Assembly (NCBI GenBank): GCA_019671005.1
Contig: CM033715.1
Location: 6,076,001 to 6,140,000, forward strand
Source: Hibiscus mutabilis
Taxonomy: Eukaryota; Streptophyta; Magnoliopsida; Malvales; Malvaceae
Length of the DNA stretch: 64,000 nucleotides
Reading direction: 5' to 3'
The notes below the pieces were generated by a model, which did no database searches, was not told the DNA's origin, and worked only from the letters and a program-made list of their open reading frames with translations. Shown piece after piece: positions 21,901-34,825 of this stretch (its first letter is position 1; each line of letters begins with the position of its first letter). Made by a program: the position numbers and the translations under genes.

Positions 21901-24900
21901 AATTATATGAACTTCCTGGAAATTTAATGTAAGATGTATAAAAAAGGATATTTTATGCATTTAGTCTTGCTCTGATGTTCTGTCTCACTTTTTTTTGGGG
22001 TGGGGGTTATATTTGGTTTCTGCTACAGATTGAAAAGCAAGAGTTTGGACTGAAACCTATGAACTGCCCAGGCCACTGTTTAATGTTTCAGCACAGAGTT
22101 CATTCCTATAGAGGTCAGTTCATACACATCTGTGTTTCTCCTATTTCTTTTCACCATGTTGCAAGAAAAACATTGGTACTGCTAGGCAGGGTGCTAACCT
22201 TAGTACTTGAGTGCTGCATCCTTTGTTTCTTAGAAGTTCCTTCCTTGTTTGCATCATAACTTAAATGTTTCTTGAGGAGAGCTTAAAGAAGCTTCTCTGG
22301 GCTATACCTCTTTGTTCACTAGGTCATTTTGTTGCTTTAAACATGGACTTCTCTTTTGGTCCTTACTTTGTAGGTTTCCTCCATCTGTGGATGATGATCC
22401 AACTTTTATTTTCTCCCTTCTCATTCATACTATGGAACGAGTTATAGTATTTGTGAGCAAATTAGAGTTAATTATAAATATTTCTCAAATGGTCTTAGCT
22501 TGAATACTTTTTGACCTGCCTTAGTTCTTTTTGAGCTGTGATGAAGTGTAACTATGTGGCCTAATCTAAGATACAGAGTTTAGTTAATTTATTTTATTTA
22601 CCTTTTCTTGTTTAGCCTTAAGATGTAAGTTTTCTTCTTTTGAAAGAGGTTTTTGACGTTGCTTGGTTGTCATGTTAATTGTGATCGAGGTGATTTAACT
22701 TCTCATTTCTGGCTTCTTTGCAATGTTTTTATAATGATCAATAATTCATGCAGAACTACCTCCTCGCCTGGCTGATTTTGGTGTCTTGCATCGTAATGAG
22801 GCTAGTGGGGCACTGACTGGGTTAACTCTGTCAGGAGGTTTCAGCAGGTACCTGTTGTTAGATTAAACTTTCAAGATTGTGATCCTTGCTAGCTCTCTGT
22901 ACCTTTTTTTTGGCCTAACACCAAAGACCAATTCTTGTGTATCATGTTTTATTCCTAAGTGAAAACTTGTTTGATGATGGTTTTGGACTTAATTTTAATC
23001 AAGTATCTATTCAGATCTTATGCATTTTGATTTGCTTAGTTTTGCTATTTAAAATTCTCTTTGGCAACCTCATGAACATTTTTTTGGGTGAAAAGTGGAA
23101 TGGTGGATCTTTTATTTCCCTCCTTTCTTTGACATTACTTGTATTTTTTCAGGATGACGCCCACATTTTCTGCAGGGAATCCCAGGTGAGGTTGGCTTTA
23201 AATTGTAACTTACAAAATTCTGAAATATTTTAGTTCTCTGTTTCCTTTATAATGTATTTGTTAACCTTTTTTTTTTACTTTCCCAGATAAAAGAAGAAGT
23301 CAAAGGTGTCCTGGAGTTCATTGATCATGCTTACACTGTTTTTGGATTTACTTATGACCTAAAACTATCTACGGTACGAGAAGCTCCATTCACTTAAATT
23401 TTTAGGGATTGAAAGTATTTTTCTTTCAAACTAAGTGCATTTTGCAGGAAACATAGGATGATGAATTGTTTTCTGTCCATAATATTGAGATGCTATACAT
23501 ATAAAAACACAGTTTCTTGAAATATTAATGCCTTTTTTCTTCAAAATTTGTTGGTTAATATTGTTTTGGATGATATAATATCTACTTCCATCAAGATTAT
23601 ATTCTTGTTATATATTAAAAGACTTATAGACTAGTTATTTCTGTGAGTACTCGTTCTTGGATTGAGTTTTGGATACAATTTTTATTTTGTATTAGAAATA
23701 TTTGAACTGTAGAGGCCAGAAAAATACCTTGGAGATTTGGAAACTTGGGACAGAGCTGAAGCTGGTCTTGCAGAAGCCTTGAACCAATCTGGGAAGCCAT
23801 GGCAGGTCAGTTTTCTATTCAACACTTTAAGTCAACAACTTGGGTTCTTCACAATAGAGGTTGTTTCAGTATTAATTGTGTTGGTAGGTGATCAATGAGT
23901 TAATTTCTGTTCTGTTTGCAACCAGCTTAAGATCCATCCTATGTATTAATACTTGGGATGTGGTAAGACTATTGCAATATATGCACATAGAACTTTGTCA
24001 AGTATTTAACCTCAATGAGTTATTGCTATGTCAAAATATTAGTTCAAACTTATGAAATTTTGAGAAGCTGCGAATGTTGTGTGCTGGAAAAAGTGATGAA
24101 TATACCAAGTGGGTTTCATTTGTTGCTCAAGATCTCTTTTATTGTATTGTTACCTTTTGTTTAGCAAATTGTGTCATGATTTTACTCCATTTTGTTTTAA
24201 GTGTTTTCAAACTAATTTTCTCAGATGGGAAGTCATTTTAAATATGTCGTTTTTTGAAACTTTGAAGTTCTCTTTAGTTTGTCTGACTAAATAGTGGAAT
24301 TCTCTCTTGGTAAGAGAAGGGAAAACAGTTGGCTTGTCTGTTGTGATCTATTTGTTGTGTTTTATTTTCTCTATTTTACATTGAGGACTAGTCAATGTTG
24401 CTGCCCATTTTACCAGGCTTCTTTCTATATGTTTATATACAACTGTAATGCTGGTACAGATAAATGAAGGAGATGGGGCTTTTTATGGTCCGAAGATAGA
24501 TATTTGTGTATCTGATGCATTGAATAGGAAATTTCAGTGTGCAACATTACAGGTTGGTGATGTTCAATTGTTCTTCATTTTTCTTCTGTTTCTATTCTCT
24601 CATTTGTTGTGTCTTTATGAAAACGCTGGTCCTTTGTTTCAGCTTGACTTCCAGCTCCCTGAGCGCTTCAAGTTGGAGTACTCAGCTGAAGATGAAGCCA
24701 AGAGGGAGAAACCTGTTATGATACACAGAGCTATCCTGGGGTCTGTTGAGCGTATGTTTGCTATATTGTTGGAACACTACAAGGGCAAATGGCCCTTCTG
24801 GCTTAGTCCCCGTCAAGCAATTGTTTGCCCTGTGTCAAATAAGTCCCAGAACTATGCGATAGAGGTAATTTGATCTCGGAGTATGCTCCTTTTCAATCAA

Positions 24901-26046
24901 CTGTCAACCTCATAGAAGTTATGGTGCATCTACATATGCTGTCTGGTATTATCTATTTCCTCTGCTTTCTGCCTTCATTTCGCCCTGTTGGACAAGGAAT
25001 CATTTCTCAAGTGGCTGCATGCCGGCTTGTTTAAAACTAAACTTGGGATAGTAAATCCTTTTATCCCCCTCATCTAACATTTTTAAAACATTAATTTGTG
25101 AGCCATGAAGTGTTTTTATATTGTCCCTCATCTAACTTTATTTATTTCTGACTCACGAGTCATTATTTATATGCTTTTTTGGATTTTCTATGAACTTGCC
25201 AAAATAGACGTTTATTATGTTGTGGAAGAATTTTGAGAACAAATCAACCATATATATGGGTGGAAACTATTGAAAGCAGGACTTTGCATTTTGTTTCTTA
25301 CATCTTGTGAAATGTGTGGCACAGTAGGATCCCTTTAGTTGATTGTTGATGAGTTGATTGTTTGGGCCTAAATACTCAAATGTCATCTCTTATTTCATTT
25401 TCTTAGGTTCGGGATCAGATTCATGAGGCCGGTTATTATGTAGATGTTGATATGACAGATCGAACAATACAGAAAAAGGTGCAACCCCAGACATCCTCAA
25501 TTTATTCAAATTAGAAGCTCTATTTCCACGTACAGTTGTGGTTTTAGAAGGAACCCACGCCGCCCCTGCTGATTATTTTATTACGTTATCCTTCTGATTT
25601 TTGTCTATCAATCTCAACCAGCTTGCTCTGCAGGTTCCAAGTTAAGGCTATATGCATATTTTTGAGGTAATCAATTCTCACTTGTTTTTCGTTTCACTAT
25701 GCACAGGTACGAGAAGCTCAGCTGGCACAATACAACTACATATTAGTTGTAGGAGAAGTGGAAGTGAACACTAAGCAGGTTTGTCAAATCTATATTTTTT
25801 CTGAATAGATTGATGTGCCTTTCTGAATAAATTTGTATACCTTTGCAAATGTGTATGCCTCGTCGTGCGTGTGTATATATATCTTTGCTGGTGATTGTGA
25901 TTCTCAAGCAAAAAAAGAGAGCCAGCTGATTCCATGGTATTTGCGTTCAGGTGTGTGTACGGGTGAGGGATAAGGCAGAACACAAAACAATGAGTATGGA
26001 TGCACTTCTCCAACACTTGCAGGCTGAAGCTGCTGCCTTCCACTAA
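18950..26046 (+). pseudogene. Threonyl-tRNA synthetase, damaged copy
   Basis: Class II enzyme charging tRNA-Thr; plant relatives serve cytosol and mitochondria. Exons: 18950-19315, 19695-19754, 20157-20246, 20514-20588, 20698-20826, 20925-21014, 21379-21467, 21553-21649, 21744-21830, 22029-22113, 22754-22847, 23153-23185, 23287-23373, 23713-23805, 24460-24552, 24643-24864, 25407-25478, 25707-25778, 25951-26046. Visible: TGS domain (KITLPDGSVKEGK), editing-domain HSSAHILGE and CRGPHIPNT, zinc-ligand MNCPGHC, motif-2 region HRNEASGAL, motif 3 IHRAILGSVERM, anticodon-binding domain to AAAFH-stop. Lesions: opposite one-base shifts at 19112-19116 and 19142-19145 that scramble about 11 residues; TAA at 20970-20972 where relatives have Gln; one base missing near 22828 in motif 2. 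Intron 20589 starts GC. The lesions together make this a pseudogene unless they are assembly errors. Confidence 0.88.
20970..20972 (+). other. Premature TAA in ThrRS exon 6
   Basis: Exon 20925-21014 is exactly 30 codons. Codon 16 is TAA between RESL and RVYGISYP. Relatives read RESLQRVYG, so a CAA-to-TAA change fits. Confidence 0.88.
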
Positions 26047-27416
26047 GGATTTTACTCTTGTTTTTGGAGTTCCTAATCAAATACTACTCTAGTAATTTTG
26101 TTTTCCTTTTAAATAATTTTATTTGTACTGCATATTATAGTAACAAATTGTTTGTGATTCCTTGATGTTTCAAGGGATATTACTCCTAACTTTAAGGTGC
26201 TTTCACTTTGGTCATCAAAATTGAAAACTTTAATTTTAGTCACGAAACTTTTAATTTATTTACATTTTAAAGTCTTATTTCTAAAAATAAGTTTAATTTT
26301 TTAATTTACAGTGTCCATAAAAGTTGACATTTTGACTAATGGGGCTCTCGCCTGTCAATCCTAATGGTGGAAAGGATCTCTTCAGTTAGAAGATTAATAT
26401 GATTTGATTTTAAGTTGAGTTGACAGATAAAAAAGTTTCTTTTTAGTTTCGACAGAGAATTTCAATTCTGATTTACTAATTTTAATCGTCAAATTATCTT
26501 TAAATTAAACTATATTAATGTTCTGACAAAACAAATTTTTTTCATCGTGACATTTTTTAATGATAGCTAATGATAATGATAGTAATAAAAATGAATTAAA
26601 AATTTAATAATTGTGTGATGAAAGTTTTGATTTTGGTGATCAAAGTGAATGCGTCTTAAAAAGTTCAATGACTATCCATGTATTTTATCCAAGAAAAAAA
26701 GGAAATAAAGACACCAGCAATGCTTCTGGCTGGGTGCTAAAGTGACGGATCAATTCATATATGGACACAAATCTTACGTAATTCAATGAAAACCAAGTGG
26801 TTCCGTGATTAATGCATATAACTTTTAAAGCCTGACCAATCCCCCATGTTCATATCCAATTTAGCCAATGGTTGATGTGTGCCCCCCTTAATACATTCAA
26901 TTCAATTGTTAGATATTTTTCACGACCCCTCTACCTTTCCAGTTTCCACATCACTTTCATTCTGGAACAAATTCTTACCAGTTCTGATGACATTATCCAT
27001 GCCTAACCATTACTTAATGGTTCCCTGTCTTGTCTAGATTAGTGAAGAATTACTGCATATATGTTCAAAACTAATGGTGGTTTCACTACCAGCAAGCACC
27101 AGTAGAGTGAAATCTGTGTAAGAAATCCGATTCCTGTAGATTCACAATCCCAGATTCTTTATCAGAAATAGCACCAACTTTCCAATCTTTTCCATTACTC
27201 AACGCGTTCCCTCTTTTTCTTGGCATCTAGAAAAAAAAGGAGCAACGTGGTCAGCATTCATGACCAATAATTACTTTCCCCGGAAAAAAAGTCAAGCCAG
27301 ATAGTGACATTCTCTTTGGTCCATCCAGCTCCAAAACATAGCTTTCATTCTAAGTTTCACTTTATACATGTGTTTGTTTAACAGGGGAAAAAGGGAAGAA
27401 AGATTTTGCAAAAACA
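26047..27416. other. ThrRS to WAT1 intergenic region
   Basis: No gene is seen. It contains a foldback repeat (26190-26668) and the presumed WAT1 promoter. Its last part is more pyrimidine-balanced, with no clear TATA box that I would commit to. Confidence 0.6.
26190..26668. repeat. Imperfect foldback (MITE-like) repeat
   Basis: The left arm (about 26193-26275, including CACTTTGGTCATCAAAA) is the inverse complement, imperfectly, of the right arm (about 26590-26665, including TTTTGGTGATCAAAGTG). The centre is AT-rich. I could not settle a target duplication, so the superfamily is open. Confidence 0.55.
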
Positions 27417-28882
27417 ATGGGGAACCTGCTGGTTTTTGTGGGAATGATAATGGTGATTTTAGCTCAAGTTAGCAGCATGGAGATAACCAAAGCAGCAATG
27501 TCTAGTGGGATTAACAAATATGTTCTTATTGTTTACTCTAATCTTCTCTCCAGCCTTGTTCTCCTCCCTTGCTCTTTCCTCTTCCACGGGTGCCTGTTAT
27601 CTGTTTGTTTCTGCTCATTTTTCCTGTGCTTTCTCACATTTGGATTCTGAATTATGAGGTTTTGCAGATCGGTTCGGCTTCCATGGAACTCATCCAACCT
27701 GTACAGATTGATCTTTTTACTTTCCCTGCTCGGGTTTGTAACATGTTTCTTCTCCTGCAATTTCAAGGTTAGAACTGTAACATGTTTTTTCTCCTACATA
27801 TGTTTTTCACATCTTTATCCATGCAGATGTATTGGCCAGCTATGCGGATATGCAGGTATGGACTACAGTTCCCCTGCAATGGCTACGGCCATGCTCAACC
27901 TTATACCAGCTTTCACCTTCATACTAGCCATCATTTGCAGGTTTTGCTAGTTTTGTTCAATAAAAGTGGCCTTATCGGTTATCACCGTATTAATCCGTAA
28001 AACCGTACTTGAAATCTTTGCTTCTCTGTCATTCAGGATGGAAAAGCTCGAATGGAGAAGCGCAAGCAGTCAGGCCAAGGTGTTGGGAACCATAATCTCC
28101 ATAACAGGGGCATTTGTAATCACTTTTTACAAGGGACCAGCAATTCTGAGACTGTCTCATCAGCTTCTTTTCTCTTCACAATTACAATGGGTACTTGGAG
28201 GGCTGCTTCTTGCAATTGAAGCTTTTATGACTTCTGCATGGTACACCATACAGGCAATGGTTCTGAAAAAGTTCCCAGCAGTATTAACTGTCATGTTTTA
28301 TCTTTGCTTCTTCAACGCTGTTCTTTCATCGATATATTCTTTGGTTCTGGTTAGGGACCCTAGTACTTGGAAACTAAGGCCCGGTATAGGCCTCGTCGCA
28401 GTTTTGTACTCGGTAAGCACACTGTAGTTGCAGCTTGCAATGGAATGTCTAAAAGATTCATGACATGGTGTTGTTTGTGCAGGGAATTGTGGCAACTACG
28501 TTTCGTATTAGCTTGTTTTCATGGTGCCTATGGAAAGCAGGACCTCTCTTCGTTTCCATGTTCAAGCCGTTGGCCATTGTGGTTACAACCGCTATCGGCA
28601 TCGTGTTCTTGGGAGAAGACCTTTCTCTGGGAAGGTATTTGAACAGATTCGGAATGAAATTACATCGGTTTTTAAGCATCATTATAGACATAGTCCAAGT
28701 ATGTAGATACTAATTAAGGTGACTGCGGTTGGTTCCATTGTAGGGTAATTGGTTCAATCATCATAGTGAGCGGATTTTATGGAGTGATGTGGGGAAAAGC
28801 TAAAGAGCAGAGTTTGGTATCATCAAACCACAAGGTCCCTTTGCTGCAGGACAAAACAGATGATAAAAGTTCTTCTGTGTAA
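27417..28882 (+). CDS. WAT1-related protein (EamA/nodulin MtN21-type transporter)
   Basis: Multi-pass membrane transporter of the plant drug/metabolite exporter superfamily. Characterised relatives move auxin or amino acids at vacuole or plasma membrane, but the substrate here is unknown. Exons 27417-27589, 27668-27733, 27827-27940, 28037-28412, 28483-28634, 28744-28882 join in frame to 339 residues, slightly short for a family of about 350-390. The ATG at 27417 opens MGNLLVFVGMIMVILAQ. Family landmarks: GYAGMDYSSPAMATAMLNL and IPAFTFILAII in the first EamA repeat, EWRSASSQAKVLGTIISITG, then QWVLGGLLLAIEAFMTSAWY, GPLFVSMFKPLAIVV, GEDLSLG and SGFYGVMWGKAKE in the second. Exon 2 must use the donor GG|gtttgt at 27734. 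The nearby gtaaca at 27738 would break frame. The final tail is hydrophilic (KVPLLQDKTDD). No lesion seen. Confidence 0.92.
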
Positions 28883-29330
28883 GAAAAAAAACAGGCAAAG
28901 ATAATTGTAAGTCCATCCAAGCAATTCTACCATACAATTATTCAAGGTGTTTTGAGCCTGTACTTGTTGGATTTCTTGTTAAGTAAATCTAAGCTTATTT
29001 TTCCAACATAATCTCCCATATTAGTCCAATAAATTTCTGAAAAAAGAATAAATGAGAAACCAGTACATATAACAGCAGACTAGGATTACTTGTTGCTTGT
29101 CTTGTTTATATTTTGTCTTCTCATTCCGTCCCTGTTCTGTTTCCTTGTGCCCCTGGAAAAATGTGTTGGCTCTACCTGTATAGAAATATCTTTGCTTTTC
29201 GATATTTTGGTTTTTGTCTATCCCGGTCTAAACAGAGACTAATCGAGCCGCATTGGACAAACTAATGCATCCCAAGGTTTTGAACTCGAGACCATGATTA
29301 AGCCCAAGGCTGAGCAACATGCTGAGTCAA
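28883..29330. other. WAT1 3' flank
   Basis: Probable 3' UTR then intergenic sequence. No gene seen. Confidence 0.55.
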
Positions 29331-29660
29331 GGGTCACATTTGCCACAATGCCTTGATCTCAAGCAATGTTACATATCTTTTGTCGCTCGCCATCTTTGCC
29401 ATGCCATCCGCAACTGTGTTACATTCCCTAAATCCATGGAGGAAAGTTATCTCCCATTGTCAGTGAACCAAATCCTCACTCAATATGATGAACAATCGAT
29501 ATATGCTTCCCTTTCTGGGATTTGCCTTGTAGAAGCTTGACAACATCCATATTATCCAACTCTACTATAAACCCCCTCTCGCCAAGCGTCCACGCCGCTT
29601 CAAACACTGAACAAATGCCGATGCGTTTGGTATTACCCACAACCACATGTTACTTCAACT
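29331..29660 (-). pseudogene. RNase H-like domain remnant of a LINE-type element
   Basis: The minus strand from about 29655 reads VFEAAWTLGERGFIVELDN, then MDVVKLLQG, a stop, and after a shift LHGFRECNTVADGMAKMA. This is the pattern of the RNase H-like domain carried by plant non-LTR retrotransposons (and related reverse-transcriptase-like proteins): an acidic residue in VELDN and the late R-E-x-N-x-V-A-D-x-x-A-K motif. No other LINE part is nearby, so this is a fragment. Confidence 0.72.
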
Positions 29661-30304
29661 GATAACATGTTGGCCTATTAAAGCACATGTTACTTCAATT
29701 TGTTCAAATACCTTCCCAGAGAAAGATATTGGGGAAACAAAAAATGCTGTTAGTCTTAGGCTTCAAGTACTTCTGACCAGTCTTTGGTTTAAGGATTTAC
29801 ATAATATTCTTATGCTCATTTCAAAGCTGTTTGTATCTTCCTTCTTTCTGGTTCATTGCTTTGTTTCGGGCCTTTACTCAGATATTGAGCATTGTGTATT
29901 GGTCCATAAGCCCAATAACATTGACAGAGAGTAGCCTTAGGGAAAGGCTAAGGAATGTGATGTACATATATAACCAAATCAATCATTAAAGCAATTAAAT
30001 ACACAAATATTTAGAATAGCTTCTTCTCTCAAGTCTAAGATGGGGTTTACTTATAAAATTTACAGATTTTTTATCTTTAATTTTCTGTTCACTTAAATAT
30101 CTCATTTTATTGATTAATTCCTTGTTCCGTCCTGCAACGGAAACGGAGGCCTTTGTTTATGAAAGCGATTGGGGACCTAGGGGGTGCAGGTCGTCTATCA
30201 TTGGGACATTGAATCAATATCATATCATGTGCAATGAAACGGACATGAGTCGTACCCAAAAAATATCATGTGCAAATGGGTTTTCATATTCTTTTTAAAA
30301 TATA

Positions 30305-30503
30305 GGGTAAACTACATAAATAACCACTCAATTATAGGGTTGATGCCAATTTTACCACTATACTTTTAATTTTGGCAAATTTTTCACTGGATAAATGCAT
30401 AACACACCCACCATGAGTATAGTGGTAAATTTGCCAAAATTAAAAATATAGTGGTCAAATGACACTAACCCCATAATTGAGTGGTCAACTATGTAGTTTA
30501 CCC
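30305..30503. mobile_element. MULE-type MITE, 199 bp
   Basis: Ends are GGGTAAACTACATAAATA and its inverse complement with small differences; the arms extend at least 45 bp (including CACTCAATTAT / ATAATTGAGTG). The flanking 9-bp target duplication taaaatata is exact at 30296-30304 and 30504-30512. Nine-bp duplications are typical of Mutator-like elements. No coding capacity. Its ends match the larger element at 39488-40274. Confidence 0.85.
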
Positions 30504-30785
30504 TAAAATATATTGTTGTAAATAAACATGTTAGTTGGTTAAAAATAAATAAAGCAATAAAACAATTTACCATATGGTGGTAGAACTCACACTACTGTTT
30601 TAGGAGTGATTTTATCATAGTTGGTGTAAGTGCAAAATGAACGCCGCTTGTGTTTTAGGAGTTAGAGTTTAAGTTGTAGGGTGTACAATTTAAGGTTTAT
30701 GGTTAGAATTTAGAGTTTAGGGTTTAAGGTGTTAGGGCTAGAGATTTTGATTTTAAAGTTTACATATGAAGGTTTGTGTAAATTA

Positions 30786-31742
30786 TGTTGGAAAAACGTG
30801 AGGAAAATGATTACTTTGAGCCATATTTCGAATGGGTAAAAGTGAAGATTCGAATAAAAAAAATTTGGAGTCTTATTCTACTCCATGAGACATTTATGAC
30901 GGTATTTCATACGCTCAAAATAGTTGAGTATTGAATGAGAAATTGATGCTCAAAGTAAGGAAGTTTGTGAATTGAATAAGGAAATGGAATGAGAAGTGTT
31001 TATATACACTTACTCAACTCGTGGTCATTAAATGATTTGGATGAGAATTGTGCCTTGCGCGTAGGCGGTGCAAATAATCCCATTCGGGTTGGGGCGCACC
31101 CGCACAACGTGAGCAACCCAAATGTTCGGACCGGTCGAGCCCTTCGTGGGCCTGCGGATATTTTATCAATTCTAATTAATTTTTCTTTTAAGATAGCATA
31201 TCTCTTGTGGATATCCCGGATTTAAAGGGATAATTTTTTGGTTTCCTTAAATTCGAATATTAAACGATAATATTTTTAAATATTAAGAGATAATGCTTGC
31301 TATTCACGTAAAATATTCAAAACAATTCAGGTGAAGGATATTTTCGGAATATTTTGATTTCTACGTTTAACTTAATTTTTCCTATAAATACATGACCTTC
31401 CTTTAGTTTTAAAAATACGATTCGAAAAGCTTTCTTTTCAAAAATTGCATTGTTTTCTTAGTGATAGTCAAAGGCTCGAATACTGTTCGTGATTTCTTCA
31501 GTAGTGTTGCTGTCGAAGATCATCCGTTGTTGTATCCTATGAGACTGACGACTTAAGAACTCAAGCACTGAGGAGTGGTAAGTTTTATTGATGTCGAATC
31601 TTTCTTAAGAAAACTGCGTTTCAAGCAGGCCTCAACAATCCTATTTTCGGTTATTTTGAATCTGTTAAATTCTTGTTATTTATTATATTCTGTTTATTTA
31701 TTTATTTTATTTATTTCGAATTTAACCTTGTTTTGCCCAACA
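30786..31742 (+). repeat. 5' LTR of long-LTR copia element
   Basis: About 957 bp. It has a GC-rich stretch around 31090-31150 that is absent from the right LTR, and it lacks the AATCCCACATTGATGGGAT piece found there near 35035. A CCTATAAATA box lies near 31380. Confidence 0.82.
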
Positions 31743-32959
31743 ATCTTAAGACAGACTTAATCCAAGGAGATTCTAAATAAGTACGGTTGTGAAAGCAAAC
31801 AAATTCGTTTTCAGGAATTATCCTGTCATTTTAACGGGTTTGCTTAGATCTCAAAATAAACGGGACAAATCTTTTCTACAGAAATTATAGTTGGAAGTAA
31901 CTGAGGTTACAAATTTTGTGAAAAAATCAGAAACAAACAAAATAATTTTCGGTCTATTAGAATTATTATTGATTCCGAGTTTGTTTCTTTCTTGTTCTAG
32001 AACAAAAGAAAAGAAAGAGCTTTGTTGCCAAGAAAAATGATCCTCGAATGGGAGATGGATCACGGAAAAGAGAAATTGTTAACTTACCAAGTTCTAAACT
32101 TGGAATGCTTTATTAAGGTAATATTTTTTAATAGTTTTTAACCTTTAATGGTTTATATGGATACATGTGTGCATGTATCATGGTAATACCATAAATTATG
32201 ATATTATTTTGGTAATAATATTATAATATTATTATGGTTAAGGCAATTTTATTGGCCTTAATATTGAAAGGCTAAATATGGCATGAAAAAAGGAATATTC
32301 TTTTCTTGAGAAATAATAATTATTGAGATAATTATTATGTGTTTGGAAAAACTTTAGATTGTTATTTCAACCAATATTTTTTTATTAAAAAGTGTAGGAT
32401 AAACATGAGAAATTTCGTGATTTGTTTTGAAAACGAAAATCTTGTAAATAATTCGTTTCAGAAATTAATTCTTGTCGTCTTAACGGATTTACTTGATCTT
32501 CTAAACAAGAATCAAAGGATTATTTCCTTTTGATCGAGTTACCTTGATATATCTGTTTTGGGTTTTAATCCCAACGTTTAACAGATGATATAACAAAGGA
32601 AATAAATCATTGAATTATTTCTATGTTAGAAATCGTGCATTGATTCTAACTTATTAAGGAAAATAAATCGTTGAATTTATTTTCGAGAGAATCTTGGATG
32701 ATTCTAACTCTGTAAGGAAAATAAACCATTGAGGTTATTTCGTGAGAATCTAGAATGATTCAATCTTGGTGAATTTATTTTGGAATCAAGTATGATTCTA
32801 TTTTGGAAATAAATCAATGAATTTATTTTGTCAAAATTAAATTCTTAAAGTCTATTCTGATGCATGTTATGAACACAGTGTTTAAAAAGGGCTAAAGAAT
32901 TGTGAGTGTCGTTGGACCATAAAATGGGAAAAACCTGTGAAATTCATTGGAAAGAATTT

Positions 32960-33290
32960 CAAACATGACAACAAAAGATGTTGCATATTTGACCACGCTA
33001 AACGTGGTCAACTATCTGAAGGATGATCTTCCTATGATTAGAGAGGATAAGGTAAACATTGTTACCGCCTTCACTTGTTATTAAGGTAAATATTGCTAAG
33101 ACAAATATTACCATGGCAAACGTAATGGAAGTCAAAAATGACTTCAAATCGCAAATTAAGCGGTGTGTTCAAGAAGCTAAATTTCATGCGAAATGCTTCA
33201 ATTGCCATAAGATAGGGAATACGTCCTCAAACTATAGACTTCCAAACGAGATCAATGTTGTGACAAAATTTATTCATAACAATTGATATG
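32960..33290 (+). pseudogene. Gag remnant of long-LTR copia element
   Basis: Near 32965 the plus strand reads MTTKDVAYLTTLNVVNYLKD, a copia gag-like N-terminus. At 33059-33286 a frame contains a degenerate zinc knuckle, CFNCHKIGNTSSNYRLP. Confidence 0.6.
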
Positions 33291-33539
33291 GCGAACAATT
33301 GTTTGAAAGAAATTTGTTACTTTCATGATAGAACAAACTAGTGTTTTGCTTAAAAGTAAAGATGTTATAGAGAAATTATTCTCTATAAGTAAGATGTTAA
33401 AACTTAAACTTAATAAATCGATTAATTTCGGAGAAACTCTATGTGAGTAACGTTACAACATCAAAGAGTACAATGATTTTGAAGATAAGAATTGAAACTT
33501 CAAAATGTGCCTAACATGTGAAGGGAGTTTTTCTATCAA

Positions 33540-34260
33540 CTAATTAGCTATTCTCAAAGAGACAAGACACCATATGAGTTATGGAAGGAAATAAAACCTT
33601 CTTACAACTACATAAAAATACGAGGTGTCTTGCAAAGGTAATGTTCCCATTACCGAAGTAAATGAAAATAAGTGGACTATATTTTCATTAACTATGTATA
33701 ACATAGTAACATATATCAATTTCTTGTGTACAAATAGATTCACAAGAATGTGATAATGTAAACAAAGAATGACTCATTCTTTGGAAAATTAGGGAAGTTG
33801 ATCCAAGTTCAATGAAACAAACTTTGGATGAAAAATAGTCTATACGTTCAACAAAAGGTTGAAACGAAAATATTGTCATGATGACAAATAAGAGTGTGAC
33901 AAATGTGTGCATCAGGATATATGATCCTATGTTGATGACACGTTCATTGTTATATGTAACAATAAAATGGTAAACATACCAATGACATGTTAAAGATTTG
34001 ACATGAAAAATATGAGAATGACATAATTGTTTTGGGCACCAAATCAAACGGTCATCTAAAGGTCTCATATTGACTCAGTCACACTATGTGGATAAATTCT
34101 AGTATAGCCAGAACTCAAGTAGACAACTGATCTCAAATAGAGTTATCTTTATTGATTGTGTAAAATCAAAGGATAACGTGGCGAATCCGCTAACCAAAGG
34201 GTTAAATCGATATCAAGTTGAGAAAACATCTAAAGGAACGGGACTGAAGCCCATGGAATG
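33540..34260 (+). pseudogene. Integrase, RT and RNase H scraps of long-LTR copia element
   Basis: Plus-strand phrases in changing frames include PYELWKEIKPSYNYIKI (integrase C-terminal side) and, near 34165, CVKSKDNVANPLTKGLNRYQ with GTGLKPME (RNase H end). Most of the polymerase is deleted. Confidence 0.65.
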
Positions 34261-34825
34261 TAAAGGTGCTATGTGAAGGAAAACCCTGCCTAGTTGACTA
34301 GAGATCCCAAGATCTAGGTTCAAAAGGACAACCTAATCTCATAGACATGTGCGGTCATTGTGGGGATTCTTCTCCCAAGTCCGTTCCGATGATGTAAACA
34401 TTGACTAAAATGGAATAGGCTAAGAAAAAGATTTTAATGACCATTCTGTGCTTTGGAAAGCCAAGCAACATAAGTCACTTATGTGAGACTGAAGTGGGAC
34501 CGCTTCAAGGAGACTGTTGGGGCATAGTTCTCTCAAACTCTTGCAGAACCAGGGAGATGTCCACGACCATATGGACATAACCATGAGAACAAAAACTTGT
34601 GTGAGATAGGTGGTTGTGTGGAGTATATCATCGTTTACACAAACGGCTGAATAGTTCAAGAACATCATGTCTACTAGATAACTAGTAAAGTAAATATACT
34701 TTCACAATAGATGGTTCAAAGGAGGAAACCTACCTATCCTATGCAACTATCAATCGTAGAAGCTATCACCACATCGTGTCAACATGGTTTTGATAAAAAG
34801 CATCAATTTCATTCATGTGGGGGAT

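Noticed and set aside
27734..27826. Apparent frameshift in WAT1 between exons 2 and 3
   Set aside because: Using donor GG|gtttgt at 27734 rather than gtaaca at 27738 gives a perfect in-frame join (LLGCIGQLCGYAG).
27654..27950. 98-codon frame running through the WAT1 intron
   Set aside because: It is exon 2, intron 2 and exon 3 read through by chance. The family alignment requires splicing.
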